A DNA stretch of 60,189 nt from JBBQKF01 sp038326615 (GTDB lineage Bacteria > Bacillota > Clostridia > Saccharofermentanales > UBA5734). Location: positions 1 through 60,189 of the forward strand of contig JBBQKF010000008.1 of NCBI GenBank assembly GCA_038326615.1. The letters run 5' to 3'. Positions within the stretch are counted from its first letter, which is position 1. Each line of letters starts with the position of its first letter. The notes under the pieces were generated by a model that did not search any database, was not told the origin of the DNA, and saw nothing but the letters and a program-made list of their open reading frames with translations. The position numbers and the translations under genes are program-made. This document shows, one piece after another, positions 1 to 9,191 of this stretch.

Positions 1-672
1 TGCTGCTTCCTTATTGCTTCCAACCATCAAGAAATCTCTACCCCATCTGGTTTTTAAAAGCAATACTTCGAAGAATATAAGAACTACAAGGACAATTACA
101 AAACGAACTGTGAAAACCTGTAGGTACGGAACATTCAAGAACGGTTTCTCTATCAAATTCACTAGTACAGAATTGTCAGCACTGATTGTGTTACCTTTAG
201 AATATGTGTAAACAAATCCAGAAAGAGTAGTTAGCATTCCTATCGTAACAATGAACGAATGCACCTTAACTTTTGCTACTAGTAATCCATTTATAATTCC
301 GATAATTGTACCTGCGACAAGAGCAAGAGTAATGGAAATTATCCACGCGTACACAACTGCATTCGTTCCTCCGGCATCGCCACCGAAAATTGCATAAAAT
401 CTGTTAAATTCTCCCATTGAAACGGCAGCACCAACATTTATAATTGCTCCAACTGATAAATCAAAATTTCCACCAATCATAACATATGTGAATCCGATTC
501 CAACCATTATCGGCAATAAGCTTGCTTTTAGCATTGGCACAATATTTCCTGCATCAAGAAACTGTGATTTGCCAACTGACATTATAACAAATACAAGGAA
601 CAGGAATACGTAAATTCGGTTGTTGTTAAGATTTTGAATAAGTTTTGTTTTATCCGTATTTAATCCTTTCAT
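1..672 (-). CDS. Sugar ABC transporter permease, RbsC/XylH type (3' end beyond window)
   Basis: The first 224 codons of an inner-membrane permease of the ribose/xylose/galactose ABC importer family; the C-terminus lies beyond the left edge. The ATG at 672 begins one base after the stop of the upstream permease, so the two are translationally coupled. The protein opens with MKGLNTDKTK, then hydrophobic segments separated by family-typical stretches such as IGGNFDLSVGAI (about residues 66-77) and IIGIINGLLVAKVKVHSFI, characteristic of the BPD_transp_2 (RbsC) family. It should pair with the 674-1765 permease to form the membrane channel served by the ATPase at 1767-3287. Substrate cannot be read from the sequence; a pentose or hexose is inferred from the family. 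Confidence 0.9.
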   Translation of the reverse strand, partial: MKGLNTDKTKLIQNLNNNRIYVFLFLVFVIMSVGKSQFLDAGNIVPMLKASLLPIMVGIGFTYVMIGGNFDLSVGAIINVGAAVSMGEFNRFYAIFGGDAGGTNAVVYAWIISITLALVAGTIIGIINGLLVAKVKVHSFIVTIGMLTTLSGFVYTYSKGNTISADNSVLVNLIEKPFLNVPYLQVFTVRFVIVLVVLIFFEVLLLKTRWGRDFLMVGSNKEAA

Positions 673-673
673 A

Positions 674-1765
674 TTAAGCATAGTCACGGCCCAACTTTCT
701 TAGTGATCTTGCATTAACTGCAACTACGATGATAAATATTCCACCTGTAATCATCTTCTGAGTAAATGTTCCAACTCCAAGCAATGCAAGAATATTGTTT
801 ATAAGTCCTAGTGTAAAAACACCTCCGAAAACTCCAAGCATGCTTCCTCTACCGCCTGCAAGGCTCATTCCGCCAAGAATTATTGCTGTAACAGCCATGA
901 AATCGTATCCTTGACCAACATAGAATGCACCAACTTGATTGAGTGATGTAAGGAAGATTCCTCCTATTGAAGCACAAATCGATGATGCCATAAATGCAAA
1001 TATAATTGTTTTTGTACAGTTGATTCCAGACATTTTTGCAACATTATAGCTTGAACCAACGATTTTAAGTTTGTTTCCAAAAGTCGTTTTGGACATTATT
1101 ATATATCCGACTATAAAAACGGCAAACATTACGAATAGTACTAGTGGAAGACCAAATGGATATGTCATTGCAAGTCCGTTGAAAGCTTCAGCTTTCGCCT
1201 TTAAATCAATTTTCATTATATTAGGATCAAGTTTTGCCATTATTGGTAGAAAGAATCCTGTCTGATAAGTCTTCTCGGTTGCCATATCAGGATAAATCTG
1301 CGTTCCCTTGTATGACCATCGAACTAATCCTTCTAATATAAAATTCATGGCAAGCGTCCATATGATTGCATTTGTTCTTAATTTACCAACCAAAAATCCG
1401 TTAATTAAACCGATTATTGCGCCTGTTACTATTGCTGCAATTATACCGTATATTAGGCCATATCTCATGAATTCAATGCATATAACACCAGATATAGCCA
1501 TTGTCATCGGAGCCGATAAATCACCATACTGACCAGCGTATAAAACAAAAGATATTCCGGTTGCAACTATTCCAAGGTAAGAAACCGCGTTCAATATATT
1601 TAGCAAATTTTTACCGCTAAGAAAATTCTTTGAGACGAACATTCCGACAACTATAAAAATTGCTATCATGAAAAACACACCGAACTTAGTCAGGAAAACA
1701 GTAACGGAGTTCTGTTTGGTTTTTCTGCTGTCTTCTTTAATTGTTGTTGTGACTGTATTTTCCAC
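674..1765 (-). CDS. Sugar ABC transporter permease, RbsC/XylH type
   Basis: A 363-residue inner-membrane permease of the BPD_transp_2 family, about ten hydrophobic segments, full family length. Near the C-terminus it has the conserved region AVTAIILGGMSLAGGRGSMLG, which in RbsC-like permeases contacts the ATPase. The start is a GTG one base after the TAA stop of the ATPase gene, with GAGGAG about ten bases upstream, inside the end of that gene. It belongs to a tight minus-strand operon of ATPase, permease, permease. Two different permeases imply a heterodimeric channel. No substrate-binding protein gene is visible in the window; it may lie beyond the left edge. Confidence 0.93.
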   Translation of the reverse strand: MENTVTTTIKEDSRKTKQNSVTVFLTKFGVFFMIAIFIVVGMFVSKNFLSGKNLLNILNAVSYLGIVATGISFVLYAGQYGDLSAPMTMAISGVICIEFMRYGLIYGIIAAIVTGAIIGLINGFLVGKLRTNAIIWTLAMNFILEGLVRWSYKGTQIYPDMATEKTYQTGFFLPIMAKLDPNIMKIDLKAKAEAFNGLAMTYPFGLPLVLFVMFAVFIVGYIIMSKTTFGNKLKIVGSSYNVAKMSGINCTKTIIFAFMASSICASIGGIFLTSLNQVGAFYVGQGYDFMAVTAIILGGMSLAGGRGSMLGVFGGVFTLGLINNILALLGVGTFTQKMITGGIFIIVVAVNARSLRKLGRDYA

Positions 1766-1766
1766 T

Positions 1767-3287
1767 TTAACTACACTCCTCTATCCGCTGACAGCCATTT
1801 GCAGCCAGCAATACTCTGTTTTCATCAAGCTCCCCTGTGAGTTCATCTATAACATGTCCTTGCTTTATTGCAATTACCCGGTCTGAGAGAGCAACTAGCT
1901 CAGGCAAATCCGATGAAAGAAGCAGAACGGCAACTCCCTGCAAAGCTAGCTTAACGATTGTTTCATGGATAAGTTTTTTAGCTCCTACGTCAACGCCTCT
2001 TGTTGGTTCATCAAGAATTAGTACCTTTGGTTTTGTTGAAAGCCACTTGGCGAGCAATATTTTTTGCTGATTACCCCCAGAAAGATTAGATGTTCCAATG
2101 CTTGGGTCATGCGGGTAAATGGCAAGATTCTCGTAAAGTTCCTTAATTGTATTCTTTCCGCGGCTTGCAAAATAGAACCCAAATTTTGATAGTCTGTTAA
2201 TTATTGAAGATAATATATTGTCACGATTAGTTAATCTTAGTGCAAGGCCTTCCTGCTTTCTGTCTTCTGTGAGATAAGCAATTCCTTTATCAAGCATTTT
2301 ATCCATGCTTGTTATCTTAATTCTCTCGCCATCAAGCACTATGTAACCGTCATCTACTTTATCTACACCAACAAGGCAACGCCCAATTTCAGATCTACCT
2401 GCACCGGCAAGACCTGCAACTCCTAGTATTTCACCTTTGTATAGGTCAAATGAAATGTCATGAATGAATCCGTAATGTGTTAAATTATGCACTTCAAGTA
2501 TTTTGCCTTCTTTGTGCTGTGCGTGATGCTTATAAAAATCTGTTACCTTTTGACCAATCATCATTTCAACAAGGCTTTCATTCGTAACTTCTCCTATATC
2601 ACATGTACGAATTTTCTTACCATCGCGTAATACAGTTACTCTGTCAGCAATTTCAAAAACCTCATGAAGGTGATGTGAAATATAAACTATCGCCATTCCC
2701 TGTTTTTTTAAGTCTTTGATTATTTTAAAAAGCATATTAACTTCTTTTGTAGAAAGAGCGGATGTTGGTTCATCCATAACTAGTATTTTAGGATTACTTC
2801 TAAGAACTTTTGCCATTTCAATTAGCTGCGCTTCATGTTGACTTATGTTCTTCATCGCAATATACGGGTCAATTGTTTGATCCAGATGCACTTTAGCGAG
2901 AGCTTTAACTGCTTCTTCTCTAAGTTTTTTCATGTCTGCAAATACACCTTTTCCAGGAATCGCTCCTGCAAATAGGTTTTCCTGCACGCTTCTGTTATAT
3001 GCAACACTTAACTCCTGATAAACCATCCCAACGCCATCTGCTTTAGCAGTAATTGGCGAATGTAGCATAACTTTTTTGCCTTCGATAAAAACTTCCCCTG
3101 TATAATCATCATATGATCCGGCAAGAATTTTCATCAATGTAGATTTCCCAGCACCGTTTTCTCCCATTAAGGCATGAACTTCTCCTGGCTTGACTTCAAA
3201 ACTTACATCATCTACAGCAAGGGTGCCCGGAAACCTTTTGCTTATATTCTTCATTTCCAGAGCGTATACTTGTTGTTCCATATTCAA
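1767..3287 (-). CDS. Sugar ABC transporter ATP-binding protein, RbsA/MglA/XylG type
   Basis: A cytoplasmic protein with two fused nucleotide-binding domains, as usual for ribose/galactose/xylose importers. Domain 1 has Walker A GENGAGKST and Walker B ILVMDEPTSAL. Domain 2 has the degenerate Walker A GLAGAGRSE usual for this family, signature LSGGNQQK and Walker B LILDEPTRGVD. The frame is open to an ATG at 3317, but that ATG has no spaced ribosome binding site. A TTG at 3287 lies ten bases after GAGGG and is preferred, giving about 506 aa; an ATG at 3281 is a third choice. First gene of the operon, divergent from the response regulator at 3559, which is the natural candidate for its control. 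Confidence 0.93.
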   Translation of the reverse strand: MNMEQQVYALEMKNISKRFPGTLAVDDVSFEVKPGEVHALMGENGAGKSTLMKILAGSYDDYTGEVFIEGKKVMLHSPITAKADGVGMVYQELSVAYNRSVQENLFAGAIPGKGVFADMKKLREEAVKALAKVHLDQTIDPYIAMKNISQHEAQLIEMAKVLRSNPKILVMDEPTSALSTKEVNMLFKIIKDLKKQGMAIVYISHHLHEVFEIADRVTVLRDGKKIRTCDIGEVTNESLVEMMIGQKVTDFYKHHAQHKEGKILEVHNLTHYGFIHDISFDLYKGEILGVAGLAGAGRSEIGRCLVGVDKVDDGYIVLDGERIKITSMDKMLDKGIAYLTEDRKQEGLALRLTNRDNILSSIINRLSKFGFYFASRGKNTIKELYENLAIYPHDPSIGTSNLSGGNQQKILLAKWLSTKPKVLILDEPTRGVDVGAKKLIHETIVKLALQGVAVLLLSSDLPELVALSDRVIAIKQGHVIDELTGELDENRVLLAANGCQRIEECS

Positions 3288-3558
3288 TGTATCACTTCCC
3301 TCTATTCTTATTTTCATCCTGCTGTGAGTATAAATCCATTATGAATATTTGTTAATTCAATATTTTTGTAACAATAGTCATTATTTTTAGATGAAATTTA
3401 TCTACCTTGACGTTAAGTTGACTTTCGTGCTATGCTTGAAATGCCATTTTGTATGGCAATATCAGTGCTCTACCTACCGGTTGTGGCGGCAACGAATTTT
3501 TTATACAAGGAGGAAAATTTATCCATTACATTTTGTGATGAATAAATCATGGAGATTA
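3288..3558. promoter_or_regulatory. Divergent intergenic region between sugar importer and yesN-like gene
   Basis: AT-rich region that must hold the promoters of two divergent genes. A strong AAGGAGG sits at 3507-3513, but no start codon in a usable position follows it; the nearest in-frame starts are a GTG at 3535 and an ATG at 3538, more than 20 bases away. I could not assign -35/-10 boxes or an operator with confidence. Confidence 0.4.
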
Positions 3559-5154
3559 ATGTACAAAATTCTTATTGTTGATGATGAAGATATTGTCAGG
3601 GATTCAATTGCTTCTATAATTGACTGGAATTCGCTTGGTTTCGACGAAGTTTATAAAGCCGAAAACGGAATTACTGCTTTGGAAATAGCACTTGATGTCA
3701 AGCCTGATGTTGTTTTAACCGACATCCGTATGCCGTTCATGGATGGACTTGAGCTTTCTGCGAGGCTTAGAGAACAACTCCCTTCGACAAGCATTGTTAT
3801 TTTGAGCGGGCACGATGAGTTTAAATACGCTAAAGAAGCCATGTCCTATGGGGTTTTAGACTATCTTCTAAAGCCTATCGGTCCTGAGTCACTTTCAGAG
3901 AAAATTGCTGAAATAAAGCAAAAACTAGACATGACAAAAAACGAAGCAAAATTTCTTGAAAAAATGAGAAGTCAACTTCATCAAAGCCTCCCTCTGCTTA
4001 CCGAAAAATTCCTTAATTCTCTTATTACTGATACTTATTCTAAAAGATCATATGGCGATACCCTTTCCTTTCTTGGCATACCTCTGGGAGAAGGTCCTTT
4101 TATTGTTAGTATTCTAGAACCTGATACTTCCGAAATAGAGCCAAAGGATTCCGATCTTTATTTTTATGCAGTTCAAAATATTGCAATAGAGTCTTTACCA
4201 CCTTCAAATCCGGTATTTACAGATTCCTACGGAAGAATAATAATTATTTTTAGTATAGAAGAAAATCTGGGTGATGAGAATGCTCACAAGGGAGTTCTCG
4301 AGCTTTTAAACATATTAAATACAAATGTTAATTTATATCTTAAAATACAAATTACCGCTTCAATTGGCTCAATAGTAGACAAAGTCAAAAATCTATACAT
4401 GTCTTATAACGAAGCAATTTCAGCGCTTGAATGTAAGTACACACTTGGCAAAAACAAGATTTATGACATTAAGGATATGAATTACCTTGAGTCAGCAATT
4501 GTTTATCCACATGACGCATTTGTCGAATTTATGGATTCGGTTAAATCCGCAAGTCCAGATTTAATTATGCAGGCATCAAAATCCATATCTTTTGCACTTA
4601 AAGGTGAGCAAGCAATTTCAATAGCCAACATTAAACTTGTATTTATAGAAATAATTGCATCACTACTTAAGATCCTTGCAGTAACAAAAGGAACTTCAAA
4701 GGAAGTCTGGGAATTGGGACTTGCACTTTTTGGAGAACTAGACCGACTAAATTCTATTGAATCTTTTGTCGCAAAAGTAACTGATTATGCGCTTATTGTT
4801 TCATCTGAGATTTCATCATTGCGAATTAAAAGCAGCAGTAATATAGTAACCCGTGTTATAGATTATATTTTGAACAATTATCAGCAAGAAGACATTTCTT
4901 TGATATCCGCTGCGAAGTTTGCCTCTGTCAACGCATCCTATTTGAGCACTCTTTTCAAGAAAGAATCCGGTAAAAATTTCGTTGATTATCTTAACCGAAT
5001 CCGTATTGATAAGGCAATTGAACTTCTAAGAAGCACTGATTTAAAAGCCTATGAAATTGCAAATCTTACAGGGTTTGCAAATCCGCACTATTTCAGCATT
5101 CTGTTTAAAAAGCTAATTGGAATATCGCCGTCAGAATTTAAAAATGGAACGTAG
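3559..5154 (+). CDS. Response regulator, YesN type (REC + AraC HTH)
   Basis: A cytoplasmic DNA-binding response regulator. The N-terminal receiver domain (about residues 1-120) begins MYKILIVDDEDIVRD, with acidic pocket residues DDE, phosphoacceptor Asp55 in VLTDIRMP and the conserved Lys in LLKPI. The C-terminal ~100 residues are a double helix-turn-helix of the AraC family (NASYLSTLFKKESGKNF, then ANLTGFANPHYFSILFKK). The middle ~270 residues match the long linker of YesN-like regulators. The frame is open upstream, but the domain starts at the ATG at 3559, with GGAG just before it. It sits beside a YesM-like kinase and divergent from a sugar importer; by analogy with YesMN pairs it probably activates the importer in response to extracellular sugar. 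Confidence 0.93.
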   Translation: MYKILIVDDEDIVRDSIASIIDWNSLGFDEVYKAENGITALEIALDVKPDVVLTDIRMPFMDGLELSARLREQLPSTSIVILSGHDEFKYAKEAMSYGVLDYLLKPIGPESLSEKIAEIKQKLDMTKNEAKFLEKMRSQLHQSLPLLTEKFLNSLITDTYSKRSYGDTLSFLGIPLGEGPFIVSILEPDTSEIEPKDSDLYFYAVQNIAIESLPPSNPVFTDSYGRIIIIFSIEENLGDENAHKGVLELLNILNTNVNLYLKIQITASIGSIVDKVKNLYMSYNEAISALECKYTLGKNKIYDIKDMNYLESAIVYPHDAFVEFMDSVKSASPDLIMQASKSISFALKGEQAISIANIKLVFIEIIASLLKILAVTKGTSKEVWELGLALFGELDRLNSIESFVAKVTDYALIVSSEISSLRIKSSSNIVTRVIDYILNNYQQEDISLISAAKFASVNASYLSTLFKKESGKNFVDYLNRIRIDKAIELLRSTDLKAYEIANLTGFANPHYFSILFKKLIGISPSEFKNGT

Positions 5155-5510
5155 AATCTAAAGGAGATTTTATTGCTTATAGAAGCAATATAGAAATTGA
5201 GAGTATTATGCTAGTAAGGGCATTATATTGATTGAGAGCTTGGTTGTCATAGAAAGTTTTATTTTTATAAAATATTAGTTCTATCTCACAAGTATTTAGA
5301 AATATTATCTCCAAATTAAGCTGCTATAATTAGGATTTCAGAAAACAATGTTTTATACAATTTATTTCATAAATGTAAATGACACCTAAAATTTAGTTAA
5401 TGCGAATTTAAACACTGCTAACATAAGCTAAAATGGAATTGCAAAACAAAGTCCAAAGATAAAATCCGTATTTGTTGTAAAATATTTTATATAAGAAAGA
5501 TGAACGCAAG
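5155..5510. other. Intergenic region between response regulator and kinase
   Basis: About 350 bases of AT-rich sequence with stop codons in all frames. I see no convincing gene, hairpin terminator or operator. The gap suggests the kinase may have its own promoter rather than being tightly co-translated with the regulator. Confidence 0.4.
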
Positions 5511-7409
5511 ATGAACGAACAAAAACCTAAAAAAATTAATAATAAACCACCCAAATTAAATAGGTTGTTAATACTTACAAAAGTTTTTTTCGGAAGATTA
5601 TTTTTTGGGTTGCGAAACAAAATGCTTATGTCATTTTCTTTAGTAATGATCCTGGCTGTAATTTTCATGTCATACTTTACTGTAACAAAATATAGTGAAA
5701 CCCTTCAGCAAAATAATACTAATTATTCAAATCAGGTTATAAGCAATCTGATCAGAAATCTCGATGATTATATCAGCGGAATCGAAAGTATCACCAATCT
5801 TGCAATGTATAATCACTACATACAAACATATCTTATTCCTCAAAGCAGAAAAGATTCTACAGTCACATTGCCACCAGGATCAAAAATAAATTCTGATGAT
5901 GCGTTAAGTTTTGAAATGAGTCTTGAGCTACTTGGTAATTTTATATATACTCGTAAAGATATTGCATCAATACTTTTGTTTAACAACGATCAACTATCTC
6001 TTTATAAAAGCACTAACTTAAATATCGATTCATCGTTTTCTTTTAAGAACGACACATGGTTTATTAACACCAGAAAAGCTGGACTTAATCCAGTTATTAC
6101 CGGTCCACATCTCCAGTCCTATCTTACGAAAGACCCGCAAATAGTTTTTTCAATAAGTAGAACAATCCAAGGATACGATGGGCTTGGGCCAATTGGCACA
6201 ATTATGGTTGATACCAACTTAAAAGTTATCGACGAATTATGCAACTCTGCAAAGCTTATTGGAAGCGGTTATGTTTTTGTAATAGATAATAACTCAAACA
6301 TGGTTTTTCATCCCGATAACAAAAACAAAATCGTAGTTAAAAGTGGCGGTGCTACAACTAATGTCTATAAAGATATATTGCCACTTCTTTCAAATGATTC
6401 ATCAGGTTCATTCACTACAACTATCAATAAGGAGAAAGAGCAGTTCGTTTACAAGAAAATGAGCAAAGCAAGTTGGACTATCGTTGCTGTAACGCCATAC
6501 AAAGACATGGTCGCTGACACCAAAAGCATCCAGATCACTGTTGTTATTGCGGGATTCATTTGCCTGCTTGTTCTGTTTGCAATGATTCAGTTTTTATCCC
6601 GAAGATTTACTAAACCTGTCGTTGAACTAACTAAAATGATGAACCAAGCTGATGAAGGGAATCTGGATCTTCGGTCAAACATTCACACCAATGACGAAAT
6701 AAGCACTTTATCCCACAGCTTTAACAATATGCTAGAGCGAATAGATGGATTGATGAAAGAAGTTGTTGCAGAGCAAGAGCTTAAAAGAAAATCCGATCTG
6801 AAAGTTTTGCAATCGCAAATCAATCCACATTTTCTTTATAACACCCTTGACTCAATTGTTTGGATGATCGCAGGAAATAATAAGAATGCTATTAAAATGA
6901 TTGAAGCACTTTCGCGTTTTTTTCGAATCAGTCTTAGTAAAGGACAAGATCTTATCCCGCTTTCGGATGAGCTTGAACATGTAAGAAATTATCTTATTAT
7001 TCAAGGAATGAGATATCAAAACAAGATAACTTTTAATATCGATGTTGACGAAAGCCTGTTTTTGTATAAAACTCTTAAAATTATTCTACAACCACTTGTT
7101 GAAAATTCAATTTATCATGGCATTAAAAACAAAGACGAAAAGGGCAATATCGACATAACCGCAAGTATTGAAGACGGGAATTTGGTTATTGCTGTTCACG
7201 ACGATGGGGTCGGAATGGACGATGAAACACGGCAAAACATTCTTAAAGAAACCTTCGTTCAAAAACACTCAAGCGGTTCAGGAATTGGGGTAAGAAATGT
7301 CAATTCAAGAATCAAGCTTTATTTCGGCGATGAATACGGCTTATCATTTGAAAGCGAGCTTGGAGTAGGTACAACAGTTTATATTAAGCTTCCTTTACTC
7401 AAGGAATGA
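5511..7409 (+). CDS. Sensor histidine kinase, YesM type
   Basis: A 632-residue membrane sensor kinase. After a basic cytoplasmic start there is a membrane segment at about residues 38-58, an extracellular region of ~280 residues probably of the dCache type, a second membrane segment at about 342-366, then a HAMP domain. The His_kinase core carries the phosphoacceptor in LQSQINPHFLYNTLD (His440). The ATPase domain has the N box LQPLVENSIYHG, the G1 box DDGVGMD and G2 SGSGIGVRNV. This is the usual YesM layout, partnered with the YesN-type regulator upstream. The ribosome binding site before the ATG is weak. Ligand unknown; extracellular sugar or glycan is inferred from family and neighbourhood. 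Confidence 0.94.
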   Translation: MNEQKPKKINNKPPKLNRLLILTKVFFGRLFFGLRNKMLMSFSLVMILAVIFMSYFTVTKYSETLQQNNTNYSNQVISNLIRNLDDYISGIESITNLAMYNHYIQTYLIPQSRKDSTVTLPPGSKINSDDALSFEMSLELLGNFIYTRKDIASILLFNNDQLSLYKSTNLNIDSSFSFKNDTWFINTRKAGLNPVITGPHLQSYLTKDPQIVFSISRTIQGYDGLGPIGTIMVDTNLKVIDELCNSAKLIGSGYVFVIDNNSNMVFHPDNKNKIVVKSGGATTNVYKDILPLLSNDSSGSFTTTINKEKEQFVYKKMSKASWTIVAVTPYKDMVADTKSIQITVVIAGFICLLVLFAMIQFLSRRFTKPVVELTKMMNQADEGNLDLRSNIHTNDEISTLSHSFNNMLERIDGLMKEVVAEQELKRKSDLKVLQSQINPHFLYNTLDSIVWMIAGNNKNAIKMIEALSRFFRISLSKGQDLIPLSDELEHVRNYLIIQGMRYQNKITFNIDVDESLFLYKTLKIILQPLVENSIYHGIKNKDEKGNIDITASIEDGNLVIAVHDDGVGMDDETRQNILKETFVQKHSSGSGIGVRNVNSRIKLYFGDEYGLSFESELGVGTTVYIKLPLLKE

Positions 7410-7540
7410 CTTTGAGCAAATCACGAAGGCCTCGTTTTGATAGCAATCTTGAGATTATCAAGTAACTATCAAAAGTATAATCTTCTTTGATTAATGTAGT
7501 TTGGTTGCGCTTTCAAAAATCCTCAGAGATAAATATTTTT

Positions 7541-7600
7541 AACCGTGGTTCCTGTCCCTGGGGTAAAAATTTAACCGTGGTACCTGTCCCCAAGGTAAAA
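7541..7600. repeat. Two tandem copies of a 32-bp GC-richer repeat
   Basis: Two imperfect direct copies starting at 7541 and 7573, each with AACCGTGGTWCCTGTCCC followed by a GGTAAAA tail. They stand out as GC-richer than their surroundings and lie between a kinase gene and the stop of the convergent URO-D-like gene. The motif resembles the ggggacaggWaccacggtt sequences scattered through many Firmicute genomes beside REP-associated transposases; that link is from memory and no transposase is near. They could also act in transcript ends. Confidence 0.6.
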
Positions 7601-7601
7601 T

Positions 7602-8906
7602 CTACCTTGTATACTTCTCTGCGACTTTCATGGCAATTTTTTCCCAATCCCACAGTCTTTGTGGCTCGTGAAGAACTGTTGAAATGTCTTTCATGATAAG
7701 CTCTACATGGCATTTACCTTCAGTCTTGGACATGAAATCTTCAAGCTCAAACTCTGCTCTTTCGGGAGACCAAATGGAATCAACAAAAATCGAAGGGCTT
7801 GGCTTGCGGCTCATAACATAATCCGTTCCAATGTCGTTTATTACATTTGCTGAATTGCACCAAGGGCTTACGGTAATCTTTCGAAGGTTTGGAATCCTTC
7901 TTAATATTTCAACTTTCCTATCAACAGGCTCGCAACATCCATAATAAGTGAGCCCCCATCTTTCTAACCATTTTAAATCGTGTTCGACTGCAAATTCCCA
8001 ATGCATTTCGGGAGAAACGCTGCTAAAAATCTGGGCGTTCGAACATCCCCACATATTTTGCGGCTTAACATGTGCAGGATCAAAATTCATACCAGGTAAC
8101 TCGCTTACATACCCATATCCGCCAGACCCTATTCTTGTGTTGTTACAATCAAGAGATAAAAGATTCAAAGCATCGAACTGATCAAGCTCAACCATCCATG
8201 CCGCAACCATTTTCTCATATGCTTCGTGAACCATTTCCGGACGCATAATAAGGTCCATCATTGCTTCCTGTACTCCCCACCAACGAATTAAAAAGTCCCA
8301 AGGTGTATACCAAATATGTGTTTGTCCAACTTTTTTGACAGGAATTATACCATCAAAAATTTCTTTCATCAAACTAAAATTTCTTTCGGTTTGTTCTTCG
8401 TAATGAGTAACCTTTGGCATTTTAATCTTCTCAATATCCTCTGGTTCACTTATCTGAATTTTGAAATGCCTTGAAACAATGTCGCTGGCATCATCCGTTT
8501 TTACTATGTCAACATCCTCGGTTATGCCCATTCCTGTGCTACTTATAACAAGCGGACACTCGATATAATCGCTGACAACCATATCTCCTGGCATGTGCTT
8601 CCACTGATAAATTGTTTTGCGCAGCTTGTCCTCTAAATCCTTTGCCCATTGGTTCTCGCATGTCAGTGTGAGTTCCCCTTCAAAATTCATTTCGTGCCAT
8701 GGTATTTCGTTGATATAAACCATCGGCCTTACTGATTTTAAATCATTAAGGTTTTGCCAAAGTTTTGCTTTTTCCTTTTGTGCTGATAAAGCAGAAATCT
8801 CCGCAATCTGTGCTCCTAATTTTCTAAGAATATCCTTGTCACTTTCTGAAAGTATAATTTCTTGTTCAATGGCCATTGGGCCCTTGTGTGCTGGATCATG
8901 TAACAT
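7602..8906 (-). CDS. Uroporphyrinogen decarboxylase-like (URO-D superfamily) protein
   Basis: A 434-residue cytoplasmic protein of the URO-D / methylcobalamin methyltransferase superfamily, on the large divergent branch common in anaerobic Firmicutes. Recognisable features are the GMGITEDVDIV region, WDFLIRWWGVQEAMMDLIMRPEMV and the C-terminal half with YYGCCEPVDRK, where the paired cysteines may replace the HxC metal site of MtaA-like enzymes. It lacks the N-terminal arginine motif of genuine haem-pathway URO-D. The ATG at 8906 has a good AAGGAGG eight bases upstream. Another family member lies upstream at 9192 on the same strand. A corrinoid-dependent methyl transfer role is possible but not shown; no corrinoid protein gene is present. 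Confidence 0.8.
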   Translation of the reverse strand: MLHDPAHKGPMAIEQEIILSESDKDILRKLGAQIAEISALSAQKEKAKLWQNLNDLKSVRPMVYINEIPWHEMNFEGELTLTCENQWAKDLEDKLRKTIYQWKHMPGDMVVSDYIECPLVISSTGMGITEDVDIVKTDDASDIVSRHFKIQISEPEDIEKIKMPKVTHYEEQTERNFSLMKEIFDGIIPVKKVGQTHIWYTPWDFLIRWWGVQEAMMDLIMRPEMVHEAYEKMVAAWMVELDQFDALNLLSLDCNNTRIGSGGYGYVSELPGMNFDPAHVKPQNMWGCSNAQIFSSVSPEMHWEFAVEHDLKWLERWGLTYYGCCEPVDRKVEILRRIPNLRKITVSPWCNSANVINDIGTDYVMSRKPSPSIFVDSIWSPERAEFELEDFMSKTEGKCHVELIMKDISTVLHEPQRLWDWEKIAMKVAEKYTR

Positions 8907-9026
8907 TCTATTTTCCTCCTTTTGGATTCTTATAGTTCTGTCGAAGCTAGTTTTCTTTTAAATTCTAGCCTTCAAATATTATTAAGAATTACTGAGATTA
9001 TTAAGATTTATTGAGAAGTATTCAGG

Positions 9027-9133
9027 TTTTTAGGAATTGATAAAAAAATTTTAGAATTATTCTTTTTTAGGAATTGATAAATATTTTTTAGAATTATTCT
9101 TTTTTAGGAATTCGTAAATTTTATTAGAATTTA
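9027..9133. repeat. Three tandem copies of a ~37-bp AT-rich repeat
   Basis: Two near-identical units (TTTTAGGAATTGATAAA followed by TTTTAGAATTATTC) and a decayed third, in the 285-base gap between two URO-D-like genes. They have no dyad strong enough to be a terminator and no coding potential. Confidence 0.75.
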
Positions 9134-9191
9134 GTAGGAGCGAGTAAGAATTACTAGTAGCCATCAAGATTTAGCAGGAATTGTTTAAAGA

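Noticed and set aside
3507..3540. Strong AAGGAGG before the response regulator suggesting an earlier start
   Set aside because: The nearest usable in-frame starts (GTG 3535, ATG 3538) are more than 20 bases away, and the receiver domain begins exactly at ATG 3559.
7602..8906. Annotation as haem-pathway uroporphyrinogen decarboxylase (hemE)
   Set aside because: The N-terminal arginine-rich substrate motif of HemE is missing, there are several paralogues, and no other haem genes are near; the same applies to the genes at 9192, 14666 and 24427.
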